Assembly (NCBI RefSeq): GCF_016907355.1
Contig: NZ_JAFBBW010000001.1
Span: 1,364,001-1,428,000, forward strand
Source of the DNA: Agromyces aurantiacus
GTDB lineage: Bacteria > Actinomycetota > Actinomycetes > Actinomycetales > Microbacteriaceae
Direction of reading: 5' to 3'
Length of the DNA stretch: 64,000 nt
The translations under genes and the position numbers were made by a program. Numbering within the stretch: the first letter of the stretch is position 1; every line of letters begins with the position of its first letter. Under the pieces are notes generated by a model. It saw only the letters and a program-made list of their open reading frames with translations. It was not told the origin of the DNA and made no database searches. Positions 16,683-23,953 of the stretch are shown piece by piece.

Positions 16683-17617
16683 GCACCGCGATCGGCTCGG
16701 ACGCGACCTCGGCCTCCCCGGCCGTCAACCCGAAGGGCGAGGCCCGCAGCGGCGGAGCGCCCGCGAGCGGGCGCGGCCCGCGCGAGAGCCTCCTCTCGCG
16801 CGGCGGCGCGATGCTCGTCATGGCGATCTTCACGCTGTACTTCCTCGTGCCGATCTGGTGGCTGCTCGTGGCCTCCAGCAAGGACCGCGGGCAGCTGTTC
16901 AGCACGAACCCGCTCTGGTTCGCCGACTTCAAGCTGTTCGAGAACATCGCCAACCTGTTCGCCTACCGCGACGGCGTGTACCTCAAGTGGCTGCTGAACA
17001 GCCTGCTCTACGCGGGGCTGGGCGCCGTCGTGGCGACGCTGCTCGCCTCGATGTGCGGGTACGCGCTCGCGAAGTACCGTTTCCCCGGTCGGGAGACGAT
17101 CTTCAACGTCGTGCTCGGCGGCGTGCTCGTGCCCGCGACCGCGCTCGCACTGCCCCTGTTCCTGCTGTTCAGCCGCGTGCAGCTGACCGACACGTTCTGG
17201 GCCGTCTTCCTGCCGAGCGTCGTGAGCCCCTTCGGCGTGTACCTCTCGCGCGTGTTCGCCGAGGCATCCGTGCCCGACGAACTGCTCGAGGCGAGCCGGC
17301 TGGATGGCGCGGGCGAGCTGCGCACGTTCTTCACCGTCTCGATCCGGCTCATGTTCCCGGCGCTCGTCACGGTGTTCCTGTTCCAGTTCGTGACCATCTG
17401 GAACAACTTCTTCCTGCCGCTCATCATGCTGCGCAGCGAGGAGCTGTTCCCCGTCACCTACGGGCTCTACGCCTGGAACTCGACCATCAACCAGTTCCCC
17501 GAGCTGCGCACCTTCGTGCTCGTCGGCTCGCTGCTCTCGATCATCCCGCTGATCATCACGTTCCTGCTGCTTCAGCGCTACTGGCGCACGGGCCTCGGCT
17601 CCGGCTCGCTGAAGTAG
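16679..17617 (+). CDS. sugar ABC transporter permease (MalG/GanQ type)
   Basis: The gene encodes a 312-residue permease, the second half of the CUT1 pair. The EAA motif reads EASRLDGAGELRTFFTVSIR, and the C-terminus (FLLLQRYWRTGLGSGSLK) is typical of MalG-like proteins. An unusually long hydrophilic N-terminus (about 40 residues, rich in Ala, Ser, Gly) precedes the first helix. It overlaps the upstream permease by 4 bp (ATGA). The nucleotide-binding subunit is not encoded here; such importers in actinobacteria often share a separate MsmK-type ATPase. Confidence 0.9.
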   Translation: MSTAIGSDATSASPAVNPKGEARSGGAPASGRGPRESLLSRGGAMLVMAIFTLYFLVPIWWLLVASSKDRGQLFSTNPLWFADFKLFENIANLFAYRDGVYLKWLLNSLLYAGLGAVVATLLASMCGYALAKYRFPGRETIFNVVLGGVLVPATALALPLFLLFSRVQLTDTFWAVFLPSVVSPFGVYLSRVFAEASVPDELLEASRLDGAGELRTFFTVSIRLMFPALVTVFLFQFVTIWNNFFLPLIMLRSEELFPVTYGLYAWNSTINQFPELRTFVLVGSLLSIIPLIITFLLLQRYWRTGLGSGSLK

Positions 17618-17669
17618 ACACCCCGCCCGGGGGCATCCGGGTCGAACCACCACCGAGAAGAGGAAACCC

Positions 17670-19004
17670 ATGCGTCACACGAAACGAGCGGTCACCGCAG
17701 CCCTGCTCACCTCAGCAGCGCTCGCCCTCACGGGCTGCGCCGCGGGTTCGGACACGTCCGGCGGCGACGCCGCGGCGGCGTCGTGCGAGCCGGCCGGCGA
17801 GGACGTCACGCTCACCTTCACCAGCTGGATCCCCGGCATCGAGGATGCGGTCGCGATGTGGAACGAGGAGAACCCGGACATCCAGGTCGAGGTGCAGACC
17901 GGGCCGTCGGGCAACGCCGGCACGTACCAGAACTTCTTCAACCAGCTCGAGGCGGGCAACGCGCCCGACCTCGGCCAGATCGAGTACGACGCGCTGCCGA
18001 ACTTCCGCGTGCAGGACGGCCTCGAGAACCTCGCCGCGTGCGAGGACGTCGTCGCGGCGAAGGACCAGTTCCTCGACTGGACGTGGGGCCAGGTCTCGCT
18101 CGGCACCGAGGACGAGGTCTACGGCGTGCCCCAGGACCAGGGCCCCATGGCGCTGTTCTACCGCAGCGACCTGTTCGAGCAGAACGGCATCGCGGTCCCG
18201 ACCACGTGGGACGAGTACCGCGACGCGGCCGTGAAGATCCGCGAGAAGGGCGGCTACATCACCAACTTCTCGCAGACCGACATCAACCAGTTCGCCGGCT
18301 TCGTCTGGCAGGCCGGCGGCGAGTGGTTCGCCAATGACGGCGAGGAGTGGAACGTCGAGCTCACGAGCGACGCGTCGATGAAGGTCGCCGAGTACTGGCA
18401 GGACCTCATCGAGAACGACCTCGTCTCGACCTACCCCGCGTGGACCGACGAGTGGAACAACGCCTACAACTCGGGTGAGGTCTGGAGCTGGAACTCGGCC
18501 GTCTGGGGCGCCAACTCCATCTCGTCGGGCGCGCCCGACACCGCCGGCAAGTGGTCGGTCGCCCTCGCCCCGCAGTGGGAGTCGGGCGGCAACGCCGCGG
18601 GCAACTGGGGCGGCTCCTCGATCGCGGTCTTCAAGGGCACCGATCACCTCTACGAGGCGGCGAAGTTCGCGCTGTGGCTGAACACCTCCGAGGAGGCGCT
18701 CACGTCGCTCAACCAGACCGCCGCGATCTACCCCGCGACCGAGGCCGGCCTCGAGCTGCCGACCCTGACGGAGGGCGTCGAGTTCTACGGCGGCCAGCCG
18801 ATCTACGACGTGTTCGCCGACGCCGCCGCGCAGGTCAACCCCGACTTCGTGTGGGGTCCGACGATGACGCAGACGTACGCCGACGTCTCCGACGGCTTCA
18901 AGGCCGCCGCGTCCGGTAGCGGCACGCTCATGGACGCGCTCGAGAAGGGCCAGCAGTCGACCATCGACGCGCTCAAGGCCCAGTCCATCCCGGTCGCCGA
19001 GTAA
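17670..19004 (+). CDS. sugar ABC transporter substrate-binding lipoprotein
   Basis: The gene encodes a 444-residue extracytoplasmic solute-binding protein. The signal peptide ends in the lipobox LALTGC, so it is a membrane-anchored lipoprotein with Cys23 as the lipidated residue. The mature part starts with a Gly/Ser/Asp linker, then VTLTFTSWIPGIEDAVAMWN and EENPDIQVEVQTGPSGNAGT, the normal opening of family 1 binding proteins. Aromatic residues are abundant (WGGSSIAVFKG, GGEWFANDG), as expected for sugar stacking. A ribosome binding site, gaagagg, precedes the ATG after a 52-bp gap. It is last in the operon, followed by a strong hairpin. Confidence 0.9.
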   Translation: MRHTKRAVTAALLTSAALALTGCAAGSDTSGGDAAAASCEPAGEDVTLTFTSWIPGIEDAVAMWNEENPDIQVEVQTGPSGNAGTYQNFFNQLEAGNAPDLGQIEYDALPNFRVQDGLENLAACEDVVAAKDQFLDWTWGQVSLGTEDEVYGVPQDQGPMALFYRSDLFEQNGIAVPTTWDEYRDAAVKIREKGGYITNFSQTDINQFAGFVWQAGGEWFANDGEEWNVELTSDASMKVAEYWQDLIENDLVSTYPAWTDEWNNAYNSGEVWSWNSAVWGANSISSGAPDTAGKWSVALAPQWESGGNAAGNWGGSSIAVFKGTDHLYEAAKFALWLNTSEEALTSLNQTAAIYPATEAGLELPTLTEGVEFYGGQPIYDVFADAAAQVNPDFVWGPTMTQTYADVSDGFKAAASGSGTLMDALEKGQQSTIDALKAQSIPVAE

Positions 19005-19020
19005 CCGGCGACGCCAACGC

Positions 19021-19064
19021 CCGTGCCGCGGGCGTCGACCTCGACGTCGACGCCCGCGGCACGG
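19021..19064 (+). terminator. strong hairpin terminator of the galactoside operon
   Basis: The 19-bp perfectly complementary arms (19021-19039 and 19046-19064) enclose a 6-nt loop, starting 17 bp after the stop codon. There is no T-tract, as is usual in high-GC actinobacteria. Confidence 0.8.
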
Positions 19065-19070
19065 CCATGC

Positions 19071-19076
19071 CACGAT
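19071..19076 (+). promoter_or_regulatory. possible -10 element (CACGAT) before start at 19083
   Basis: CACGAT precedes the ATG at 19083 by 6 nt, the spacing of other leaderless starts here, but the hexamer is a weak match. It lies just beyond the terminator hairpin. Confidence 0.25.
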
Positions 19077-19082
19077 CGTGGG

Positions 19083-20159
19083 ATGGAGCCAGCCATGCCG
19101 CCGACGGAGCCGGCCGGAACGCCGACGCTCGCCGAGCGACTGGGCGCGATCGACCCGCCCGCCGCCGACCCCCATCCGGATGTCGCGACGTGGCGACCGG
19201 CCACGCTCGACGACCTCGACGACCTGGTCGACCTCCACGCCGCGAGCGCCCGCGTCGACCACCCGCACTGGACGCAGCACCGCGACGAGCTCGCCGAGCA
19301 GCTCCGGCTGCCGCACGTCGACGCCGTGCGCGACACGCTCGTCGGCGTCGGGCGGGACGGCCGGCTGGTCGCGCACGGCGCCGTGATCTGCCCGCCCGGC
19401 CGCGAGACGATGGTGCGCGTCTTCCTCTTCGGGGTCGTGCACCCCGACGTGCGGCGACGGGGCGTCGGCGGCGCGCTGCTCGACTGGCAGCTCGCCCGTG
19501 CGCGCGAGCAGCTCGCGGCGACCGGGTCGCGCCTGCCCGGCTGGATCATGGCGTACGTCGAGCAGGGCGTGACGGATGCCGCGTCGCTGCTCGAGCGCGC
19601 CGGGCTCGTGCCCACGCGCCACTTCTCCACGCTCGAGCGCGACCTCGCCGCACCGGTCGCCGCCGCCCGGCCGCTGCCCGCGGGCGTGCGGATCCAGCCC
19701 TGGTCCGAGCGGTGGTCGGAGTCCGCGCGCCTCGCCCGCAACGCCGCGTTCGCCGACCACTGGGGGAGCCAGTCGACCGACGCCGAGAGCTGGCGCCTGA
19801 TGACGGCCGAGACGGCGTTCGCGCCGAGCCTGTCGTTCCTCGCGGTCGCGCCCGACGCCGAGGCCGACGGCGGCGAGCGCGTCGTCGCGTTCGTGGTCGC
19901 GCTGCGCAACGAGGAGGACTGGGAGGGTCAGGGCTTCACCTCCGCCTACGTGCGGCTCGTGGGCGTGGTGCGCGAGCACCGCGGGCAGGGCCTCGCACAG
20001 GCGCTGCTCGCGCGGCACCTCGTCGCGGCGGCCGAGGCCGGGCTCGAGCGGTCGACGCTCGACGTCGACGCGGAGAACCCGACCGGGGCGCTGCGCCTCT
20101 ACGCGGGCATGGGCTACGAGGTCGCGCACCGGCACACGAGCCACGTGCTGGTCTGCTGA
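19083..20159 (+). CDS. tandem GNAT-domain acetyltransferase
   Basis: The gene encodes a 358-residue protein with two GNAT folds. The first (about residues 35-190) carries an acetyl-CoA loop in VRVFLFGVVHPDVRRRGVGG. The second (about residues 200-358) has VRLVGVVREHRGQGLAQALL and ends with NPTGALRLYAGMGYEVAHRH. Two-domain layouts of this kind occur in mycothiol synthase and related actinobacterial acetyltransferases, but the sequence is not close enough to claim MshD. The ATG at 19083 is used; the ATG at 19095 is possible. The upstream hairpin makes it an independent transcription unit. Confidence 0.85.
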   Translation: MEPAMPPTEPAGTPTLAERLGAIDPPAADPHPDVATWRPATLDDLDDLVDLHAASARVDHPHWTQHRDELAEQLRLPHVDAVRDTLVGVGRDGRLVAHGAVICPPGRETMVRVFLFGVVHPDVRRRGVGGALLDWQLARAREQLAATGSRLPGWIMAYVEQGVTDAASLLERAGLVPTRHFSTLERDLAAPVAAARPLPAGVRIQPWSERWSESARLARNAAFADHWGSQSTDAESWRLMTAETAFAPSLSFLAVAPDAEADGGERVVAFVVALRNEEDWEGQGFTSAYVRLVGVVREHRGQGLAQALLARHLVAAAEAGLERSTLDVDAENPTGALRLYAGMGYEVAHRHTSHVLVC

Positions 20160-20196
20160 CCCTGCGCGCGATGCGCCGCGTGCGGGATGATGGGGC

Positions 20197-20958
20197 ATGA
20201 CCCTGCCGCTTCCCGGGACGCCGCCCGAGCCCGACGGGCACGCCGGCGAGACCTACGGCGCCGTGCTCGTGCGCGCATCGGATGCCGATCGGGCCGCCGT
20301 GATCGACGCGCTCCGCGCCATCCGCTTCTCGGGCTGGGTCGCCGCGCCCGACGACGGTTGGCTGCCGGTGATCGGGGAGCCCGGCGACGGCACCGTGGCC
20401 GCCGGGCGGCGGGGCGTGCTCGAGGTGGCCGCGGCGCTCGCCGAGCGGTTCGCGACGACCGCGTTCGCCGTGCGCGTCCGCGCCGACCGCCAGCTCGTCC
20501 TGGCCGCGTGGACGTCGGGCACCGAGCTCGGCCGGTACTCGAGCGATCCCTCGCGCGATCCCGGCGCCGACGACGAGGTGCTCGCCGAGCCCCACGGCGC
20601 GGAGCACGCCGATGCGTTCGCCATCGCGGTCGGCCGTCCCGAGGCCGCCGAGAAGCTCGCCGAGCTGCTCGGCGAGGAACTCGACCCCGACAGCGTGTTC
20701 GAGTCGGAGCGCCTCGCGGGCGTGCTCGACCTGCTCGGGATGCCGCGCTGGATCGTCGCGGCCGCGGCGCTGCCCCGCGACATCCCCACCGGACCGCGCG
20801 CCCGCGACCTGGTCCGGCTCGGTGCCGGCTCGCCGGGCGCGGTCGGGCGACTGCGCGGCCGTGCCGCCGCCATGGCGCGACGACGGATGCCGCCGCCGCC
20901 CGCGATCGCCGACCCGCCGCGCGCCGGCGATCTCGGCATCGACCCGTGGCTGCTGTGA
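20197..20958 (+). CDS. hypothetical protein, 253 residues
   Basis: I do not recognise a family. The protein is soluble, with an N-terminal alpha/beta-looking part (YGAVLVRASDADRAAVIDAL, then GWVAAPDDGWLPVIGEPGDG) and a middle part that could be helical (EAAEKLAELLGEELDPDSVF). A basic, Pro-rich tail follows (MARRRMPPPPAIADPPRAGD). No signal peptide or membrane segment is visible. It starts 37 bp after the acetyltransferase and lies on the same strand. Codon use is like that of its neighbours, which supports it being a real gene. Confidence 0.65.
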   Translation: MTLPLPGTPPEPDGHAGETYGAVLVRASDADRAAVIDALRAIRFSGWVAAPDDGWLPVIGEPGDGTVAAGRRGVLEVAAALAERFATTAFAVRVRADRQLVLAAWTSGTELGRYSSDPSRDPGADDEVLAEPHGAEHADAFAIAVGRPEAAEKLAELLGEELDPDSVFESERLAGVLDLLGMPRWIVAAAALPRDIPTGPRARDLVRLGAGSPGAVGRLRGRAAAMARRRMPPPPAIADPPRAGDLGIDPWLL

Positions 20959-21073
20959 GCCGCGTGGCGGTCGCCCGTCGCCGCGACGCGCGGGCGCGGG
21001 GGCTGGTCGCCGATCGCCCGCGGGAGTAGCATCGCCCGCACCTGCCGGTCCGACACCCTCTCTGGAGGTCACC

Positions 21074-21376
21074 GTGAGCATGACCCTCGACGAACTGCCC
21101 GCCGTCGCCGAATGCTCGGTGACCGGGTGCTCGTACAACGACCACTCGCACTGCCACGCCGCGGCCGTGACCATCGCGGGCACGGTCGGCGACGCCGAGT
21201 GCGCGACCTTCATCCCGCTCGGCACGAAGGGCGGCCTCGACAAGGTGATCAGCCACGTCGGCGCCTGCCAGCGCTCGGAATGCGTGCACAACGACGCGCT
21301 CGAGTGCAGCGCCGCAGCCGTGCGCGTCGGCCCGGGCGCGGTCGACGCCGACTGCCTCACCTACGAGCCGCGCTGA
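21074..21376 (+). CDS. DUF1540-type cysteine-rich small protein
   Basis: The gene encodes a 100-residue protein with two copies of a short Cys motif: AECSVTGCSYNDHSHCHAAA with a later ECATF, and ACQRSECVHNDALECSAAAV with a later DCLTY. The eight cysteines, four per repeat, suggest two small metal sites, as in DUF1540 proteins. The GTG at 21074 is preferred because ggaggt (21063-21068) is 5 nt upstream; the ATG at 21080 is in frame. Function is unknown, and DUF1540 genes are often linked to stress or sporulation in Firmicutes. Confidence 0.8.
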   Translation: MSMTLDELPAVAECSVTGCSYNDHSHCHAAAVTIAGTVGDAECATFIPLGTKGGLDKVISHVGACQRSECVHNDALECSAAAVRVGPGAVDADCLTYEPR

Positions 21377-21380
21377 CGCG

Positions 21381-21899
21381 TCAGCGCGTCATCCGCACCT
21401 CTCGCACCTGCCACCGGTCGTCCCACTTCTCGATGCCGTCGAGCGCGAAGCCGTTGCGCCGGTAGAACGCGTGCGCCCGCGGATTGTCGGCGAGCGCCCA
21501 GAGGTAGGCCGGACGATCGCCCAGGACCTCGTCGAGGAGCGCCTGCCCGACCCCCGCCCCGTGGTACTCGTCGAGCACGTAGAGGCCCTCGAGCTCCAGG
21601 TCGCGAGGTGCGTCGGCGTCGCGGCCGGCGCTCGCGACCGCCCAGCCGACCACGCGGTCGCCGTCGACCGCCACGACCAGGTCCACGGCGTGGAAACCCG
21701 CAGGCGGAGCGAGGGCGCCCTCGGAGATCGCCGCGTACGTGACCCACGCCTGGATGCGGTCGCGCATCGTCCACGCCTCGACGAGCTCGCGGGCGACCCG
21801 GCCGGGCTCGACGTAGGTGGACTGGTGGCTGCGCCAGTGCACGTCGGCGATGCCGGGCGCGTCGGCGATGCGCGCCGGGCGGATGATCGGGCCGGTCAT
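21381..21899 (-). CDS. GNAT family N-acetyltransferase
   Basis: The gene encodes a 172-residue single-domain acetyltransferase. It opens with IIRPARIADAPGIADVHWRS and contains the acetyl-CoA-binding segment LELEGLYVLDEYHGAGVGQA. The C-terminal NPRAHAFYRRNGFALDGIEK is characteristic of GNAT proteins. The substrate is unknown. It converges on the DUF1540 gene with 4 bp between stops. Confidence 0.85.
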   Translation of the reverse strand: MTGPIIRPARIADAPGIADVHWRSHQSTYVEPGRVARELVEAWTMRDRIQAWVTYAAISEGALAPPAGFHAVDLVVAVDGDRVVGWAVASAGRDADAPRDLELEGLYVLDEYHGAGVGQALLDEVLGDRPAYLWALADNPRAHAFYRRNGFALDGIEKWDDRWQVREVRMTR

Positions 21900-22004
21900 G
21901 CCGCGACGCTACCGCAGCGTCGTGACGCGGGTCGCCGGAAATCGACCTTCCCGAGCCCGTTCGCGTCGATTCCCGGCGACTCGACCGCACGGCGGCCGGC
22001 ATGC

Positions 22005-22028
22005 ACAGCGCGTTCTGCTGTGAGCGGA
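22005..22028 (+). promoter_or_regulatory. candidate activator box upstream of the ClgR/PopR-like gene
   Basis: CTGCTGTGAGCGGA (22015-22028) matches CTGCCGTGAGCGGA upstream of the clpP pair (23850-23863) in 13 of 14 positions, same orientation on the plus strand. It also contains an ACAGC-N7-GCTGT inverted repeat (22005-22021). The shared motif may be the binding site of the adjacent regulator. Confidence 0.4.
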
Positions 22029-22057
22029 TCGACCTGTCGGTCGCAGCGGGCGCTGCG

Positions 22058-22063
22058 TAGCCT
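22058..22063 (+). promoter_or_regulatory. -10 element (TAGCCT) for leaderless start at 22070
   Basis: TAGCCT is followed by 6 nt and the ATG at 22070. The candidate activator box ends 29 bp upstream of this hexamer, a position compatible with activation or autoregulation. Confidence 0.5.
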
Positions 22064-22069
22064 CGGGAC

Positions 22070-22483
22070 ATGGGCAGGGTCGTCGAGTTCCCGAATCCGC
22101 CGGTGCATCCGGGCGCGCCGAAGTCGTCCCGAGCGGCGAAGCCGCTGTGGCGCCACGCACTGGGCGACGTGCTCCGCGGGGAACGCCTCGAGCAGGAGCG
22201 CATCCTGACCGAGGTCGCGCAGACCGCGGGCGTGTCGCCGCAGTACCTCTCCGAGGTCGAGCGGGGCCGAAAGGAGGCGTCGAGCGAGGTGCTCGGCGCG
22301 GTCTCCGACGCGCTCGGGCTCGAGCTGGCCGAGGTCGTCGGGCGCGTGGCCGAGCGGCTGGCCGTGCGGACGGCGGAACGCGACATCCGCACCACCGCCG
22401 GCACGCACCCGCGCCTCGAGCAGCCGACCGCGCTCGCCGCCCCGGCCGACTCCCTCACCGGCGCCTTCCTCCTGGCCGCCTGA
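22070..22483 (+). CDS. ClgR/PopR-like HTH activator of clp genes
   Basis: The gene encodes a 137-residue XRE-type regulator. The helix-turn-helix spans about residues 30-80 (RHALGDVLRGERLEQERILT, EVAQTAGVSPQYLSEVERGR, KEASSEVLGAVSDALGLEL), the sequence type of the actinobacterial Clp gene regulators ClgR and PopR. The protein ends in FLLAA; in Streptomyces PopR and ClgR, two terminal alanines are a signal for degradation by ClpP, so the same control is plausible here. Its facing neighbours are two overlapping clpP genes, as popR lies beside clpP3-clpP4 in Streptomyces. The role is inferred from family and position. Confidence 0.82.
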   Translation: MGRVVEFPNPPVHPGAPKSSRAAKPLWRHALGDVLRGERLEQERILTEVAQTAGVSPQYLSEVERGRKEASSEVLGAVSDALGLELAEVVGRVAERLAVRTAERDIRTTAGTHPRLEQPTALAAPADSLTGAFLLAA

Positions 22484-22506
22484 CCGCGGCGCGTCCGGCG
22501 GCGCCC

Positions 22507-22560
22507 GAGATGACGCGAACGGCGGTCCGCCGGCGCGGAACAAGCCGTTCGCGTCATCTC
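22507..22560. terminator. bidirectional terminator between regulator and clpP pair
   Basis: Perfect 16-bp arms gagatgacgcgaacgg (22507-22522) and ccgttcgcgtcatctc (22545-22560) enclose a 22-nt loop between convergent genes. The right arm touches the stop codon of the clpP gene. Confidence 0.75.
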
Positions 22561-23173
22561 ACCGCGCCAGTGCGGCCCCGGCCGGGACCGGCGCGGTGAG
22601 CACCTGGTCGGCGAGGCCGTAGTCGACGGCAGCTTGCGCGGGCAGGATGAGGTCGCGGTCGGTGTCGGCCCGGATCGCCTCCGCCGAGCGGCCCGTGTCG
22701 GCCGCGAGCGCGGACTCGAGCTCGGCGCGCACCCGCAGGACCTCGTCGGCGTGCAGGATCAGGTCGGGCACCGTGCCGCGTCCCTGCGTCGAGGGCTGGT
22801 GGAGGGTCACGGTGCTGTGCGGCAGCATCGAGCGCTGACCGCGGGCCCCGCCCGCGAGGAGGACCGCCGCCGGGCCGCCGGCGCGGCCGACGCACGTCGT
22901 CGCGACATCCGGCCGGATGTGCCGCATGGTGTCGTAGACCGCGAGCGCGGCGCTCGGCGAGCCGCCGGGGGAGTTGACGTACAGGCTGATCGGCACGTCG
23001 TTCGACTCCGAGGCCAGGTGCAGGAACTGCGCGATGAGCACGTTGGCCACGCCGTCGTCGATCTCGGTGCCGAGGTAGACGATGCGCTCCGAGAGCAGCC
23101 GGCTGTACACGTCGAGCGAGCGCTCGACGCCGCCCCGCCGCTCGACGACGTAGGGGATCGCGTAGGAGCTCAT
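22559..23173 (-). CDS. clpP: ClpP-like subunit lacking the catalytic serine
   Basis: The gene encodes a 204-residue ClpP-family protein that keeps the fold signatures: LYVNSPGGSPSAALAVYDTM, an HQPS motif with His125 (TVTLHQPSTQGRG), and TDRDLILPAQAAVDYGLAD with Asp174. The nucleophile region, normally G-x-A-A-S-M, reads VGRAGGPAAVLLA, so the Ser position is Gly100 (codon at 22874-22876) and the next residue is Pro. It should be proteolytically dead, acting as a structural partner in mixed rings, as ClpR subunits do. Its ATG overlaps the stop of the upstream clpP gene (ATGA), which ensures paired synthesis. Confidence 0.88.
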   Translation of the reverse strand: MSSYAIPYVVERRGGVERSLDVYSRLLSERIVYLGTEIDDGVANVLIAQFLHLASESNDVPISLYVNSPGGSPSAALAVYDTMRHIRPDVATTCVGRAGGPAAVLLAGGARGQRSMLPHSTVTLHQPSTQGRGTVPDLILHADEVLRVRAELESALAADTGRSAEAIRADTDRDLILPAQAAVDYGLADQVLTAPVPAGAALAR

Positions 23174-23793
23174 GCCGGCACCCCCAGTCCCGCGAGCGCG
23201 CGCGGCTCGAGCGGGAAGAGCTCGTCGAACCGGTCGGCGACGTGGTCGATGAAGCCGTAGTCGACGGCCTGCTCGGCGGTGTACCAGCGGTCGCGCAGCG
23301 AGTCCTGCCGGATGCGCTCGACGGGCTGTCCGGTGCGCTCGGCGATGAGGCCGAGCACGGTGTCGCGCGTGTGGCGCAGGTCGTCGGCCTGCAGCTCGAT
23401 GTCGACGGCCGAGCCGCCGATGCCGGCGGAGCCCTGGTGCAGCAGGATCCGCGCGTGCGGCAGCGCGGTGCGCTTGCCCGCCGTGCCCATCGTCAACAGG
23501 AACTGCCCGGCGCTCGCCGCCATGCCGACGGCGACGGTCGCGACATCGTTGGGGATGGCGCGCATCACGTCCATGATCGCGAGCATGGCGGGCACCGACC
23601 CGCCGGGGGAGTTGATCCAGAGGCGGATGTCGCGGCGCGGGTCGTCGGCGGCGAGGGTGACCAGCTGCGCGCAGATGCGGTTGCCGCCGGCCTGGTCGAG
23701 CTCGTCGCCGAGCACGACGATGCGCTCGTGGTGCAGCCGGCGGATCAGCTCGTGGTCGATCGGCTGGACGGGTGGGGTCTCGTGGTCGCTCAT
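23170..23793 (-). CDS. clpP: ClpP protease subunit with intact catalytic triad
   Basis: The gene encodes a 207-residue ClpP serine protease subunit. Ser94 lies in VAVGMAASAGQFLL, His119 in RILLHQGSAG and Asp168 in SLRDRWYTAEQAVDYGFIDH, so the triad is complete. The chamber-forming NSPGGSVPAMLAIMDVMR is standard. It degrades substrates delivered by a Clp ATPase, which is not encoded here. It is the first gene of a two-gene operon with the serine-less subunit, facing a ClgR/PopR-like gene. Because the normal clpP1-clpP2 pair of actinobacteria sits beside clpX, this is probably an accessory pair like Streptomyces clpP3-clpP4. Confidence 0.92.
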   Translation of the reverse strand: MSDHETPPVQPIDHELIRRLHHERIVVLGDELDQAGGNRICAQLVTLAADDPRRDIRLWINSPGGSVPAMLAIMDVMRAIPNDVATVAVGMAASAGQFLLTMGTAGKRTALPHARILLHQGSAGIGGSAVDIELQADDLRHTRDTVLGLIAERTGQPVERIRQDSLRDRWYTAEQAVDYGFIDHVADRFDELFPLEPRALAGLGVPA

Positions 23794-23836
23794 GGGTCCA
23801 CCCTGCGCCGCCGACGGGCGTCGTGGGGCGGACGCC

Positions 23837-23863
23837 GCTCTGGGCAGAGCTGCCGTGAGCGGA
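23837..23863 (-). promoter_or_regulatory. candidate activator site upstream of the clpP pair
   Basis: The perfect palindrome GCTCTG-GG-CAGAGC (23837-23850) runs directly into CTGCCGTGAGCGGA (23850-23863), the word shared with the regulator promoter. The block starts 44 bp upstream of the clpP start codon. It is flanked by CCGCTC and GAGCGG, a longer inverted repeat. The TCTG/CAGA core recalls the TCTGCC/GGCAGA site I remember for PopR, but not exactly. Confidence 0.45.
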
Positions 23864-23891
23864 GACGCCGTGCCGGGTCGTGCGGTGCCGC

Positions 23892-23908
23892 AACCCCGCC
23901 GCGGGGTT
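23892..23908. promoter_or_regulatory. palindrome AACCCCG-N3-CGGGGTT, possible operator
   Basis: Perfect 7-bp arms with a 3-nt spacer lie 46 bp before the start of the large cyclase/ATPase gene. A TTACATT stretch follows at once and could be a -10 region. This is probably the control site of the large gene. Confidence 0.35.
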
Positions 23909-23953
23909 ACATTGGCTGCACGGGAGGTCCCCCCGCGCGAAGGAGGCATCGTG

